This document shows positions 7,370-15,044 of a stretch of 33,336 bases of DNA, piece after piece. A program made the position numbers and the translations under genes. Each line of letters opens with the position of its first letter. Position 1 is the stretch's first letter. The stretch is taken from positions 1 to 33,336 of the forward strand of contig JAAFKB010000043.1 of NCBI GenBank assembly GCA_013299055.1. Reading direction: 5' to 3'. This stretch comes from Sphaerotilus sp. GTDB lineage: Bacteria > Pseudomonadota > Gammaproteobacteria > Burkholderiales > Burkholderiaceae_C. Below the pieces are notes generated by a model that saw nothing but the letters and a program-made list of their open reading frames with translations, made no database searches and was not told where the DNA came from.

Positions 7370-9034
7370 ATGCTAGACCTGCACGTACACGTACTGCCCG
7401 GCATCGACGATGGTCCGCGCACGCTGGAAGACGCCCTCGCGCTGGCACAGGCGCTGGCCGACGATGGCATCGAGCACATCGTCGCCACGCCCCACATCTA
7501 CCCTGGCGTGTTCGACAACTCCGCCGCCCGCATCGGCGAGACCTTCGACGCATTCCAGGCGGCCGTCACCGAGGCGGGCATCGAGCTGACGATGACCTGG
7601 GCCGCCGAGGTGCGCATCTGCCCGGAGATCCTCGACTGGATCGAGCTGCGCCGGCTGCCCATGCTCAACGGCAGCCTGGTCGGGCCTTCCACGGCGTTGA
7701 TCGAACTGCCGGACGGACAGATTCCCGTGGGCACCGACAAGCTCATGGGCATGATGCTCGACCGTGGCATCACACCCCTGATGGCCCACCCGGAGCGCAA
7801 CAAGGCGGTGATGGAACAACCGTCGCGGCTGGAGGCGCTGCGGCGGCTGGGATGCAAGTTCCAGGTCACGGCGGGTTCGCTGCTGGGGGATTTTGGCTCG
7901 CGGGCCCAGACGACCGCGTGCAAGCTGCTGGACAGCGGCTGGGTGGACGTGATCGCCACCGACGCGCACAACCGCTCCAGCCGCCGACCGCGCATGGGGG
8001 CGGCCCGCCAGTGGCTGGTCGAGCAGTACGACGAGGCGCTCGCGCTGCGCCTGACCCTGACGCAGCCGACGGACATCGCGGGCGTGTCGAGTTTCAGTGT
8101 CCAGGCGGGTGCGCAGCGGCTGGTGTTCCGGGATCTGCCCGCAGCGCAGCCACTGGAGACCACGTCCGACTGGTCCGTGGGCCTGATGCTGGGGGAGATT
8201 GACTCTGCACCGCCCTACAGCGCCGCCTCCCTGTCGTCGCAGCCTGAGCCCGGTGTGGTCAAGAACGCCACCCCGCAGGAAGACTGGTCGCTGATCGACT
8301 TCCGGATCGACGCGGTGGTGAGTGCGCTGGAAAGTGCTTCGCTGGGCCACGGTGCGCTGGACAGCACGGACGACGCCCCGGCCCCCACCACCCTGACCGC
8401 CCCGGTGCCGGCCGATGCCGCGCCGCAGGAAGACTGGCAGCTGCCAGTCTTCGCCACAGCCACACGCTCGGCAGCCCCCCCTGCCGAACCGCCACGCAGG
8501 ACACCGCCGAAACCCCCCGAGCCCGCGCCGCCGCTCCCTGCGCCCGCGGCGGTGGTACGCGTGGCCCCTGCGCCGGCCGTGCTGCAGCCGGTCCCCGCCA
8601 TGGCGGCGGTGGTCGAGCGTCCTGCACCAATGCCCCAGGCACCCCCCAAGCCTGCCCCCGTCCACGTCCCCATCCCAGCCCCCGCCGCCGCTCCGGTCCT
8701 GCAGGTCAGCGCACCGCCAGTCCCCGTCCTGACGACCAGCCCCGCGACACCACGTGGGATGCGTCTGAGCGACATGGCCCTGAACAGCGATGTGTCCGTG
8801 GTGCAGGTCCAGGCGCCTGTGCAACGACCGGTCGTCGTGGGCTCCGGCTTCGCCCGCCAAGGCTCGCTGGCCCAGGCTGGCCCCCAGAAAGCCGCGCAGG
8901 AGGCAACCTCCGCACTGCCCCTGCCCCTGCCTGTGCTGTCCCGGCGCCTGCCCGAGCCTGCCCCGTCCACGGACCCGCCTCGGGGTCTGCGGCTGAGTGA
9001 CCTGGCGCCATTGCCAGAGCGTCGTCAACGCTGA
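7370..9034 (+). CDS. PHP-type tyrosine phosphatase (CpsB/YwqE-like) with long Pro/Ala-rich C-terminal tail
   Basis: Residues 1-255 form a metal-dependent PHP phosphatase that should dephosphorylate the upstream tyrosine kinase. Metal ligands are visible: HVH at 5-7 within DLHVHVLPGIDDGP, ATPH at 39-42, AHPERN at 139-144 and TDAHN at 197-201. CpsB/YwqE proteins are usually about 240-270 residues; this one has 554. The extra 290 residues are low-complexity, rich in Pro and Ala, and carry two duplicated short motifs: PQEDW at 302-306 and 352-356, and PRG(M/L)RLSD at 461-468 and 538-545. The tail is in frame throughout and keeps the same codon bias, so it is not a read-through artefact. No membrane segment is seen. 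The catalytic domain is certain; the tail's role is unknown. Confidence 0.88.
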   Translation: MLDLHVHVLPGIDDGPRTLEDALALAQALADDGIEHIVATPHIYPGVFDNSAARIGETFDAFQAAVTEAGIELTMTWAAEVRICPEILDWIELRRLPMLNGSLVGPSTALIELPDGQIPVGTDKLMGMMLDRGITPLMAHPERNKAVMEQPSRLEALRRLGCKFQVTAGSLLGDFGSRAQTTACKLLDSGWVDVIATDAHNRSSRRPRMGAARQWLVEQYDEALALRLTLTQPTDIAGVSSFSVQAGAQRLVFRDLPAAQPLETTSDWSVGLMLGEIDSAPPYSAASLSSQPEPGVVKNATPQEDWSLIDFRIDAVVSALESASLGHGALDSTDDAPAPTTLTAPVPADAAPQEDWQLPVFATATRSAAPPAEPPRRTPPKPPEPAPPLPAPAAVVRVAPAPAVLQPVPAMAAVVERPAPMPQAPPKPAPVHVPIPAPAAAPVLQVSAPPVPVLTTSPATPRGMRLSDMALNSDVSVVQVQAPVQRPVVVGSGFARQGSLAQAGPQKAAQEATSALPLPLPVLSRRLPEPAPSTDPPRGLRLSDLAPLPERRQR

Positions 9035-9047
9035 ACGGCCGAGCACC

Positions 9048-9668
9048 ATGGCGATTTCGACACGACACCGGTGGCTCAATGGCCTGCTGGCAGGCACCCT
9101 CTGCGTGATGGCCGCCTGTGTCGTCCAGCAGGCGTCGGTGCTGATGGTCGCGGACTGGACCGCCTCGCTGGCCCGCCAGGACATCGTCAAGTGGAGCAGC
9201 AAGAAGGCGGACCACACGCCTGAACAATGGGAAAACGCCCGCCGCGCACTGGAGGCGGCCAGCGCCCGCCTCCCGCAGGACGCCACCTTGCACGACGCGC
9301 TGGCGCAGCTCCACAGCCTGCGCGGTCAGCAGCTCTGGACCACGGGCGCCGTGGACTCTCCCGAGGTGGCCGCCTACGCAGCGGCAATCGTCCACCAGAA
9401 AACCTCGCTGCGCGTGCGGCCGACCCATGCGATGGCGTGGGCGAACCTGGCCCTGATGCAGTACGCCGTCTACGAGGAGACGGATACGCTGTTCGCCTCG
9501 TGGCGCGAGGCCGCCCGGCTCGGGCCGCGTGAAGACGACGTGATCGAGACGCTGGTGTATGTGGCCACCGAGATGTGGTCCGTGGCGCCGGACGACGTGC
9601 GGGCGTGGGTCGAGGTCCGCAAGCCCGGCCTGTCCGCCCAGCTCGACGCCAAGCAAGCCGCACAATGA
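9048..9668 (+). CDS. Membrane-anchored TPR-like protein of the EPS operon (VpsP-like)
   Basis: This 206-residue protein has one N-terminal membrane segment (about residues 10-34) followed by a helical periplasmic domain. The helices ALEAASARLPQDATLHDALAQLHSLRG and PTHAMAWANLALMQYAVYE look like degenerate tetratricopeptide repeats. Short TPR-like anchored proteins of this type, sometimes called VpsP, occur in EPS operons next to polymerase and kinase genes and may scaffold the export complex. I chose the ATG at 9048; an upstream GTG frame overlaps the preceding gene and adds no hydrophobic start. It lies 13 bases after the phosphatase stop and is the last gene before a hairpin at 9671. The family name is tentative. 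Confidence 0.75.
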   Translation: MAISTRHRWLNGLLAGTLCVMAACVVQQASVLMVADWTASLARQDIVKWSSKKADHTPEQWENARRALEAASARLPQDATLHDALAQLHSLRGQQLWTTGAVDSPEVAAYAAAIVHQKTSLRVRPTHAMAWANLALMQYAVYEETDTLFASWREAARLGPREDDVIETLVYVATEMWSVAPDDVRAWVEVRKPGLSAQLDAKQAAQ

Positions 9669-9670
9669 GA

Positions 9671-9697
9671 CAAGCCGCCTGGGACACAGGCGGCTTG
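9671..9697 (+). terminator. Hairpin terminator at the end of the EPS operon
   Basis: An 11-bp perfect stem (9671-9681 with 9687-9697) closes a five-base loop. It starts two bases after the stop of the TPR-like gene. Downstream on the plus strand is only a short T run (CGGTTTG), so termination may be weak or aided by Rho. It also lies 20 bases beyond the stop of the convergent PEP-CTERM gene and may serve both directions. Confidence 0.6.
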
Positions 9698-9716
9698 CGG
9701 TTTGCCTGACGGCGTC

Positions 9717-10502
9717 TTACTTGGCCTTGCGGCGACGGGCGACCATGCCCAGCACACCCAGACCAGCCAGCATCATGGCGGTCACGTCGGCCTCGGGCAC
9801 CGGCGAAGCAGCGGCGTAGTCGATGGCGACAACGGGGCGGTTGTACAGCTCGTAGCCCGTCTGGTAGCCCGGTGCCGTCACGTCCGCACGGTTCTCGACC
9901 TGCACGCCGATCGAGTTGGTACCGGTCGGCACGGCGAACGCCGCCCAGCCAGAGTCCCAGTAGCCACCGGTCTCGACCCAGTACGGATCCGCCGCATTTT
10001 CCTTGAACACCGACACGCGGTCCACGCCCAGGGTACCGGCCAGGCCGTAGTACGTGACCGTGACCTTGTCGTTGAACTCCTGCTCGTAGTCGGCCGTCAT
10101 CAGGCGAACCAGGAAGTAATCGCCATACGTCGATTGCGGTCCACCCAGGTTGAAGGTGTAGCCCTGGTCTCGGTTGGCGCAGCCCTGGACCTTGATGCTG
10201 GCAGGGCAGGTCTCGATCAAGCCAAAGCTGGAACCGACACCGATCGAGCCGGGCAGATCGACCGTGGGCGTGGCGCCGACGACCACGTTGGCCACGAGAC
10301 CGCCGTAACCGTCAGCCTGCATGTCGTAGGCGTCGTCACGGACCGCCACGTTGGCGCCAGGCGTACCGTATTGCACACGGGTCAGGCCACCGATCGGCGT
10401 GACCCAGTTTTGACCTGCTTCGAAACCGGGATCCGTCAGTGCGAATGCCGGGGATGCTGCGCAGGCTGCCAGCGCGGCAGCGGAGAGAATCTTCCTGATC
10501 AT
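9717..10502 (-). CDS. PEP-CTERM sorting-domain protein, copy 1
   Basis: This is a 261-residue secreted protein. Residues 1-21 are a signal peptide ending SPAFA, and the mature protein opens with LTDPGFE. The tail from about residue 235 is a PEP-CTERM signal of the VPEA variant: VPEADVT, a hydrophobic helix (MMLAGLGVLGMVA) and the basic end RRRKAK. Such proteins are processed by an exosortase and delivered to the surface or EPS matrix. The middle is beta-rich and may be a carbohydrate-binding-like fold, which is inference. A TAGGAG site precedes the ATG. It is a paralogue of the protein at 10719-11513, and the sorting helix is the same in both. No exosortase gene lies in the window. Confidence 0.9.
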   Translation of the reverse strand: MIRKILSAAALAACAASPAFALTDPGFEAGQNWVTPIGGLTRVQYGTPGANVAVRDDAYDMQADGYGGLVANVVVGATPTVDLPGSIGVGSSFGLIETCPASIKVQGCANRDQGYTFNLGGPQSTYGDYFLVRLMTADYEQEFNDKVTVTYYGLAGTLGVDRVSVFKENAADPYWVETGGYWDSGWAAFAVPTGTNSIGVQVENRADVTAPGYQTGYELYNRPVVAIDYAAASPVPEADVTAMMLAGLGVLGMVARRRKAK

Positions 10503-10570
10503 TTATGACTCCTAGACATGAAAAAACGCGGTGGACCACGAGGGTGATCGAACTGTTCCCACGCCAAGCC

Positions 10571-10598
10571 ATGGTATCGAGCGCAAAGGTACTTACAA
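10571..10598 (-). promoter_or_regulatory. Candidate sigma-70 promoter for PEP-CTERM copy 1
   Basis: On the minus strand a -35-like TTGTAA (10598-10593) is followed after 16 bases by a -10-like TACCAT (10576-10571). Each hexamer matches four of six consensus bases. This places the start of transcription about 60 bases before the ATG at 10502 and downstream of the terminator that ends copy 2. Confidence 0.35.
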
Positions 10599-10615
10599 GA
10601 ACCACCCTTGGTTCT
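10598..10615. repeat. Inverted repeat abutting the copy 1 promoter
   Basis: The arms AGAACCA and TGGTTCT (7 bp, perfect) are separated by four bases. The element directly abuts the candidate -35 box of PEP-CTERM copy 1, a position suited to an activator or repressor. It has no T run, so it is not a terminator. Confidence 0.35.
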
Positions 10616-10631
10616 GGGGTCGCCACAAATG

Positions 10632-10659
10632 AAAAAAGCACCTACTCAAGTAGGTGCTT
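10632..10659 (-). terminator. Rho-independent terminator after PEP-CTERM copy 2
   Basis: Read on the minus strand, a perfect 10-bp stem (AAGCACCTAC paired with GTAGGTGCTT) with a TTGA loop runs straight into further T residues. It lies 60 bases after the stop of the gene at 10719-11513 and separates the two PEP-CTERM paralogues transcriptionally. Confidence 0.88.
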
Positions 10660-10718
10660 CTGGAGGATTCACCACACAGACCCGCACGGCGCGGGCCTGC
10701 GCAGCGGTCCGGGGCCGA

Positions 10719-11513
10719 TCAGGCAGCGCGCTTGTTGCGGCGGCGCGCCACCATGCCCAGCACACCCAGACCGGCCAGCATCATGGCGGTCACGTCCGCT
10801 TCCGGCACCGGGGAGACGGCTGCAGCGTAGTCGATGGCGACGATGGGGCGGTTGTACTTCTCATAGCCCGGCAGGTAGCCCGAAGCCAGCGGATCTGCAC
10901 GGTTTTCGACCTGCACGCCGATCGAGTTGGTGCCAGTCGGCACGGCGAACGCCGCCCAGCGGGAGTCCCAATAGCCACCGGTCTCGACCCAGTACGGGTC
11001 AGCCGCGTTTTCCGTGAACACCGACACGTGGTCCGAGCCCAGATTGCCGGCCAGGCCGTAATACGTGATCGTGACCTTGTCGTTGAACTCGGGCTCGTAG
11101 TCCGCCGTCATCAGGCGCACCAGGAAGTAGTCGCCAGCAGCAGAGGCAGGGCCGCCGAGGTTGAAGGTGTAGGCCTGGGCGGTCGAGGCGCAGTCGTTGA
11201 TCTTGACGCTGGCGGCGCAGGTCTCGATCAGGCCGAAGCTGGAGCCGACACCGATCGAGCCGGGCAGATCGGCCGTGGCCGTGGCGCCGACGACCACGTT
11301 GGCGACGAGACCACCGTAGCCGTCCGGCTGCATGTCGTAGGCGTCGTCACGGATGGCCACGGTGGCACCGGGCGTGCCGTACTGGACACGGGTCAGGCCG
11401 CCAGACGCGGTCACCCAGTTGTTGGCGACCTCGAAACCGGGATCGGTCAGGGCAAAGGCTTGACCACTGGCCAGTGCCGTCAGGGTCAGTGCATAAGCGA
11501 GTTTCTTGAGCAT
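10719..11513 (-). CDS. PEP-CTERM sorting-domain protein, copy 2
   Basis: This 264-residue protein is a tandem paralogue of the one at 9717-10502. It has a signal peptide (cleavage after GQAFA, about residue 21), a mature start LTDPGFE and a C-terminal PEP-CTERM signal from about residue 236 (VPEADVT, hydrophobic helix, then RRRNKRAA). Long blocks are shared with copy 1, for example SIGVGSSFGLIETC and NSIGVQVENRAD, so the pair arose by duplication and has been kept similar. Differences cluster in the central 60-110 residues and in the leader. A CAGGAG site lies just before the ATG. Its own terminator follows at 10632-10659. It is likely an exosortase substrate exposed in the EPS matrix. Confidence 0.9.
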   Translation of the reverse strand: MLKKLAYALTLTALASGQAFALTDPGFEVANNWVTASGGLTRVQYGTPGATVAIRDDAYDMQPDGYGGLVANVVVGATATADLPGSIGVGSSFGLIETCAASVKINDCASTAQAYTFNLGGPASAAGDYFLVRLMTADYEPEFNDKVTITYYGLAGNLGSDHVSVFTENAADPYWVETGGYWDSRWAAFAVPTGTNSIGVQVENRADPLASGYLPGYEKYNRPIVAIDYAAAVSPVPEADVTAMMLAGLGVLGMVARRRNKRAA

Positions 11514-11926
11514 GGAGGTTCTCCTGAATTTCGACTTGCCATCGTCGGCTGTGTTGGGTGGCAGATTTCATTTTTACTATAACGATCATTTCAGGAAAAT
11601 CCCACCTCACCCCCCATGAACCAGGGGAATGACAGTCTGCAATCACCCCGTATTTCCACCGATCACCTGTCCACAAGGCTGGCTCTCCGCCACAAGATAT
11701 CTCGACTGGCGTGACACCAAATCCTTCAAACCTTGTGGATGCACGAGTTTTTCACATGCGAATTTCCACGATTACCCCCCATTCGAGGGATTGCAGGGAA
11801 TTGCACCAATCCGCCAATGAAAAAGGCGTGTCGCTCTCCACTGTCGAGGGAGGGCGACACGCCTTGTCACACACTGACCCGGCCCGAAGACCTGATCCGT
11901 ACCGCCGCATCTCCGCGGCGCAACAC
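11514..11926. other. Intergenic region between PEP-CTERM copy 2 and amt
   Basis: These 413 bases have lower GC than the surroundings and no supported gene. The short frames on both strands lack ribosome-binding sites and recognisable content. The right end holds the amt terminator (11820-11865). The left end is the leader of PEP-CTERM copy 2; a -10-like TATAGT lies on the minus strand at 11581-11576 without a good -35. Nothing else is evident from about 11600 to 11815. Confidence 0.6.
11820..11865 (-). terminator. Rho-independent terminator downstream of amt
   Basis: A perfect 12-bp stem pairs 11823-11834 with 11854-11865 around a 19-base loop that can itself pair partly. Read on the minus strand the stem ends in five T residues (11824-11820). 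It lies 61 bases after the amt stop codon and clearly ends that transcript. Confidence 0.85.
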
Positions 11927-13129
11927 TCACCAGCTGGCTTCGCGGTCCGGGGTGGAACCGATCTTGTGGATCGACAGGTCTGCGCCGTCGAACTCTTCTT
12001 CCTGGCTCATGCGCAGGCCCATCACCGCCTTGATGCCGCCGTAGACGACGAAGCCGCCCACCAGCGCCCACACCACCGCCATCAGCGTGCCGATGGTCTG
12101 CGCGGCCAGGCTGACACCGCCGAGGCCGCCCAGCGCCGTCTGGCCGAAGAGGCCGCAGGCGATGCCACCCCAGGCGCCACACAGCCCGTGCAGCGGCCAC
12201 ACGCCCAGCACGTCGTCGATCTTCCAGCGGTTCTGCGTCAGGGTGAAGAGCTGCACGAAGATGGCCCCGGCGATGCCGCCCACCACCAGCGCGCCAGCCG
12301 GGTGCATGAGGTCCGAGCCCGCACACACGGCCACCAGACCGGCCAGCGGCCCGTTGTAGGCAAAGCCCGGATCGTTGCGGCCCATCAGCACGGCCACCAG
12401 CGTGCCGCCGACCATCGCCATCAGCGAGTTCACGGCCACGAGACCCGAGATCTTCTCCAGCGTCTGCGCGCTCATGACGTTGAAGCCGAACCAGCCCACC
12501 GCCAGGATCCAGGCACCCAGCGCCAGGAAGGGGATGCTCGACGGCGGGTGGGCGCTCATGCCGCCATCCTTGCGGTAGCGGTTGCTGCGCGCGCCCAGCA
12601 GCAGCACGGCCGCCAGCCCGATCCACCCACCCACGGCATGCACGACCACGCTGCCTGCGAAATCGTGGAACTCCGCGCCGAACGACGCCTTCAGCCATGC
12701 CTGCACGCCGAACTTCTGGTTCCACGCCACCCCTTCGGAGATCGGGTAGATCAGGCCGACGATGATGGCGGTGGCCAGCAGCTGCGGGTTGAAGCGCGCC
12801 CGCTCGGCGATGCCGCCCGAGACGATCGCCGGAATGGCCGCGGCGAAGGTCAGCAGGAAGAAGAACTTGACCAGCTCGTAGCCGTTCTTGGCCGCTAGCG
12901 TCTCGGCGCCGGTGAAGAAGTCCACGCCGTAGGCCACGCTGTAGCCCACGAAGAAGTAGGCGATGGTCGACACCGCGAAGTCGACCAGGATCTTGACCAG
13001 CGCGTTGACCTGGTTCTTCTTGCGCACGGTGCCCAGTTCCAGAAAGGCAAAGCCCGCGTGCATCGCCAGCACCATGATGGCGCCCAGCAGGATGAAGAGC
13101 GCGTCCGCGCCCTGTTTCAAGGTTTCCAT
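11927..13129 (-). CDS. amt: Ammonium transporter
   Basis: This is a 400-residue Amt/Mep/Rh channel that conducts ammonium across the inner membrane as a trimer. About eleven hydrophobic segments are visible, starting with ALFILLGAIMVLAMHAGFAF. The family signature DFAGSVVVHAVGGWIG carries the first pore histidine, and WPLHGLCGAWGGI carries the second, so the twin-His pair is intact. The N-terminus lacks the cleavable leader seen in some Amt proteins. The gene stands alone, without the glnK gene that usually accompanies amtB. Upstream lies a palindromic region with a sigma-54-like element, which would fit nitrogen control. The ATG at 13129 gives the standard N-terminus. Confidence 0.95.
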   Translation of the reverse strand: METLKQGADALFILLGAIMVLAMHAGFAFLELGTVRKKNQVNALVKILVDFAVSTIAYFFVGYSVAYGVDFFTGAETLAAKNGYELVKFFFLLTFAAAIPAIVSGGIAERARFNPQLLATAIIVGLIYPISEGVAWNQKFGVQAWLKASFGAEFHDFAGSVVVHAVGGWIGLAAVLLLGARSNRYRKDGGMSAHPPSSIPFLALGAWILAVGWFGFNVMSAQTLEKISGLVAVNSLMAMVGGTLVAVLMGRNDPGFAYNGPLAGLVAVCAGSDLMHPAGALVVGGIAGAIFVQLFTLTQNRWKIDDVLGVWPLHGLCGAWGGIACGLFGQTALGGLGGVSLAAQTIGTLMAVVWALVGGFVVYGGIKAVMGLRMSQEEEFDGADLSIHKIGSTPDREASW

Positions 13130-13202
13130 GGAGTCTCGTCAGGATTTTGGTGAATCGAAGGGGGTTGATCGCACCGCAGCGAGGCAGTTGTCACCCACAA
13201 GG

Positions 13203-13264
13203 GCACCAACAAAGCACGTTCTGTGCCGAGTTGGTGCATTTGTTCACGGGCTGGCGCGCACCAA
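13203..13264 (-). promoter_or_regulatory. Sigma-54-like promoter framed by repeated TTGGTGC half-sites upstream of amt
   Basis: On the minus strand the stretch 13228-13211 reads CGGCACAGAACGTGCTTT. It has the GG-N10-GC spacing of sigma-54 promoters and the conserved GGCAC and TGC blocks. It would start transcription about 70 bases before the amt ATG. It lies inside an imperfect palindrome whose outer 8-bp arms are 13203-13210 and 13230-13237. A third copy of the GCACCAA half-site is at 13258-13264, giving spacings of 28 and 27 bases. NtrC sites use similar GCACC/GGTGC half-sites but at much closer spacing, so the binding protein is uncertain. Confidence 0.4.
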
Positions 13265-13411
13265 AATCACCCGACCGTGCTGACCTGCCCCCGCCACACC
13301 GCACAACAAGTGTGCGCAAACAGCACCAGATCAGTGCGCTGCTCACCAGCGGCGCTGCATGACCCTGCGAGATACCCGGCTGTTCGCCGCGGAACCGCAC
13401 AGCCCCGCCGC

Positions 13412-13417
13412 TACAAT
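13412..13417 (+). promoter_or_regulatory. Candidate -10 box for rhlE
   Basis: TACAAT matches five of six bases of the -10 consensus and sits 139 bases upstream of the rhlE start. No -35 box with normal spacing is evident, so confidence is limited. Confidence 0.35.
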
Positions 13418-13555
13418 CGCATTGCAGCATTCGCACCAGTCAGAACGCTGCAGTCACCTCTGACGCACTCTCCAATCCCGCGCCACCCTCGACTGGCCGC
13501 CTCGCCCGAGGCGCTGCAGGCGGCGCGACAAGCACCCCGACACGGGTGCCACTCC

Positions 13556-15001
13556 ATGACGTTTGATGATCTGGGCCTGGCCCAGCCGATCCTTCGCGCC
13601 ATCCGCGAACAAGGCTACGAAATCCCCACCCCCATTCAAGCGCAAGCCATCCCGGCGGTTCTCGCCGGTGGTGACCTGCTCGCCGGCGCGCAGACCGGCA
13701 CCGGCAAGACGGCCGGCTTCACGCTGCCGCTGCTGCACCGCCTGGCCGCCGGCCAGCCCGCCAAGGACAGCCGTGGCCGCTACGCGATCCGCGCCCTGAT
13801 CCTCACCCCCACCCGCGAACTCGCCGCCCAGGTCGAGGAAAGCGTGCGCACCTACGGCAAGCACCTGAGCCTCAAGAGCATGGTGATGTTCGGCGGCGTC
13901 GGCATGGGCCCGCAGATCGCGCAGCTCAAGCGCGGCGTGGACATCCTGGTCGCCACCCCTGGCCGCCTGCTCGACCACCACCAGCAAGGCATGCTCGACC
14001 TCACCCAGGTCGAGTTCTTCGTGCTGGACGAGGCCGACCGCATGCTCGACATGGGCTTCGTGCACGACATCAAGAAGGTGCTGGCGATGCTGCCGGCCAA
14101 GAAGCAGAGCCTGCTGTTCTCGGCCACCTTCAGCCCCGAGATCAAGGCCCTGGCCGACCGGCTGCTGAACGCGCCGCAGGTGATCGAGGTCGCCCGCAGC
14201 AACGCCACCGCCGAGAACATCGCCCAGCGCGTGATCAAGGTCGGCCGCGAGAAGAAGAAGGATCTGCTGATCCACCTGATCAAGTCGCAGGACTGGCACC
14301 AGGTGCTGGTGTTCACGCGGATGAAGCACGGCGCCAACCGCCTGTGCGAACACCTCGTGAAGGCCGGCATCACCGCGATGGCGATCCACGGCAACAAGAG
14401 CCAGGGCGCGCGCACCAAGGCGCTGGCGGAGTTCAAGACCGGCGAGCTGTGCGTGCTGGTGGCGACCGACATCGCGGCCCGTGGCATCGACATCGACCAG
14501 TTGCCGCACGTCATCAACTTCGAGCTGCCGAACGTGTCGGAAGACTACGTCCACCGCATCGGCCGCACCGGCCGGGCGGGCGCGCAGGGCGAGGCGCTGT
14601 CGCTGGTGTGTCTGGACGAGGAAGCCTTCCTCGCCGACATCGAGAAGCTGATCAAGCGCAGCATCCCGCGCGAGTCGGTCGCCGGTTTCGAGGCTGATCC
14701 GGGCGAGCGGGCCGAGCCGATCCAGATCGGGCGGCGCACGCTGGGCGGCGGCGGCGGCGGTGGCAATGGCCGTGGCGCGGGCGGCGGCGGCGGTGGACGC
14801 GGTGGCGATCAGCGCCGTCCGTCCGCACCGGCGGGCCAGCCGCGTGGCAATGCGCCGGCACGTCCCGGCAGCGCCCCGCAGCGCCCCGCACAGGCAGCGC
14901 CGCGTGGTGGTCGTCCGCAGGGTGCAGGCGGCAACGCGGGCGGGGGCAATGGCGGTGGGGCCAAGCGCCCTGCCCTGACCTCCGGCCGCCGCAGCGGCTG
15001 A
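13556..15001 (+). CDS. rhlE: DEAD-box ATP-dependent RNA helicase RhlE
   Basis: This 481-residue RNA helicase remodels structured RNA, typically in ribosome assembly and RNA decay. Motifs occur in order: Q motif GYEIPTPIQ, Walker [22 protein letters not shown], the DEAD box [16 protein letters not shown] in [19 protein letters not shown] and [10 protein letters not shown]. The last 90 residues or so are a disordered Gly/Arg/Pro/Ala-rich tail that probably binds RNA. I chose the ATG at 13556, since MTFDDLGL is the standard RhlE N-terminus; the open frame continues upstream but that part is not conserved. It stands alone, divergent from amt and convergent with the lipoprotein gene at 15045. Confidence 0.93.
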   Translation: MTFDDLGLAQPILRAIREQGYEIPTPIQAQAIPAVLAGGDLLAGAQTGTGKTAGFTLPLLHRLAAGQPAKDSRGRYAIRALILTPTRELAAQVEESVRTYGKHLSLKSMVMFGGVGMGPQIAQLKRGVDILVATPGRLLDHHQQGMLDLTQVEFFVLDEADRMLDMGFVHDIKKVLAMLPAKKQSLLFSATFSPEIKALADRLLNAPQVIEVARSNATAENIAQRVIKVGREKKKDLLIHLIKSQDWHQVLVFTRMKHGANRLCEHLVKAGITAMAIHGNKSQGARTKALAEFKTGELCVLVATDIAARGIDIDQLPHVINFELPNVSEDYVHRIGRTGRAGAQGEALSLVCLDEEAFLADIEKLIKRSIPRESVAGFEADPGERAEPIQIGRRTLGGGGGGGNGRGAGGGGGGRGGDQRRPSAPAGQPRGNAPARPGSAPQRPAQAAPRGGRPQGAGGNAGGGNGGGAKRPALTSGRRSG

Positions 15002-15012
15002 GTGTGTCTGCT

Positions 15013-15034
15013 GCGGGTCGCGGCAGCGGCCCGC
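15013..15034. terminator. Possible shared hairpin between rhlE and the convergent lipoprotein gene
   Basis: A 9-bp GC-rich stem (15013-15021 with 15026-15034, one G-U pair) has a four-base loop and lies in the 43-base gap between two convergent genes. No T run follows on either strand, so it may only stabilise 3' ends. Confidence 0.3.
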
Positions 15035-15044
15035 CTGCCTGGGG

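Larger units (their letters stand above)
13130..13555. other. Divergent intergenic region between amt and rhlE
   Basis: These 426 bases carry no gene of their own; an open frame upstream of rhlE continues through here but has no family features. The amt side contains the palindromic, sigma-54-like region at 13203-13264. The rhlE side contains a -10-like TACAAT at 13412-13417. The stretch 13420-13555 is the probable rhlE leader, with nothing else evident. Confidence 0.6.

Noticed and set aside
11629-11820. Small plus-strand frame in the PEP-CTERM/amt gap
   Set aside because: No ribosome-binding site, no signal peptide or motif, and composition unlike coding DNA in this window.
14745-15000. 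Gly-rich repeat at the end of rhlE as an independent repeat element
   Set aside because: It is the usual disordered Gly/Arg-rich tail of RhlE proteins and stays in frame to the stop codon.
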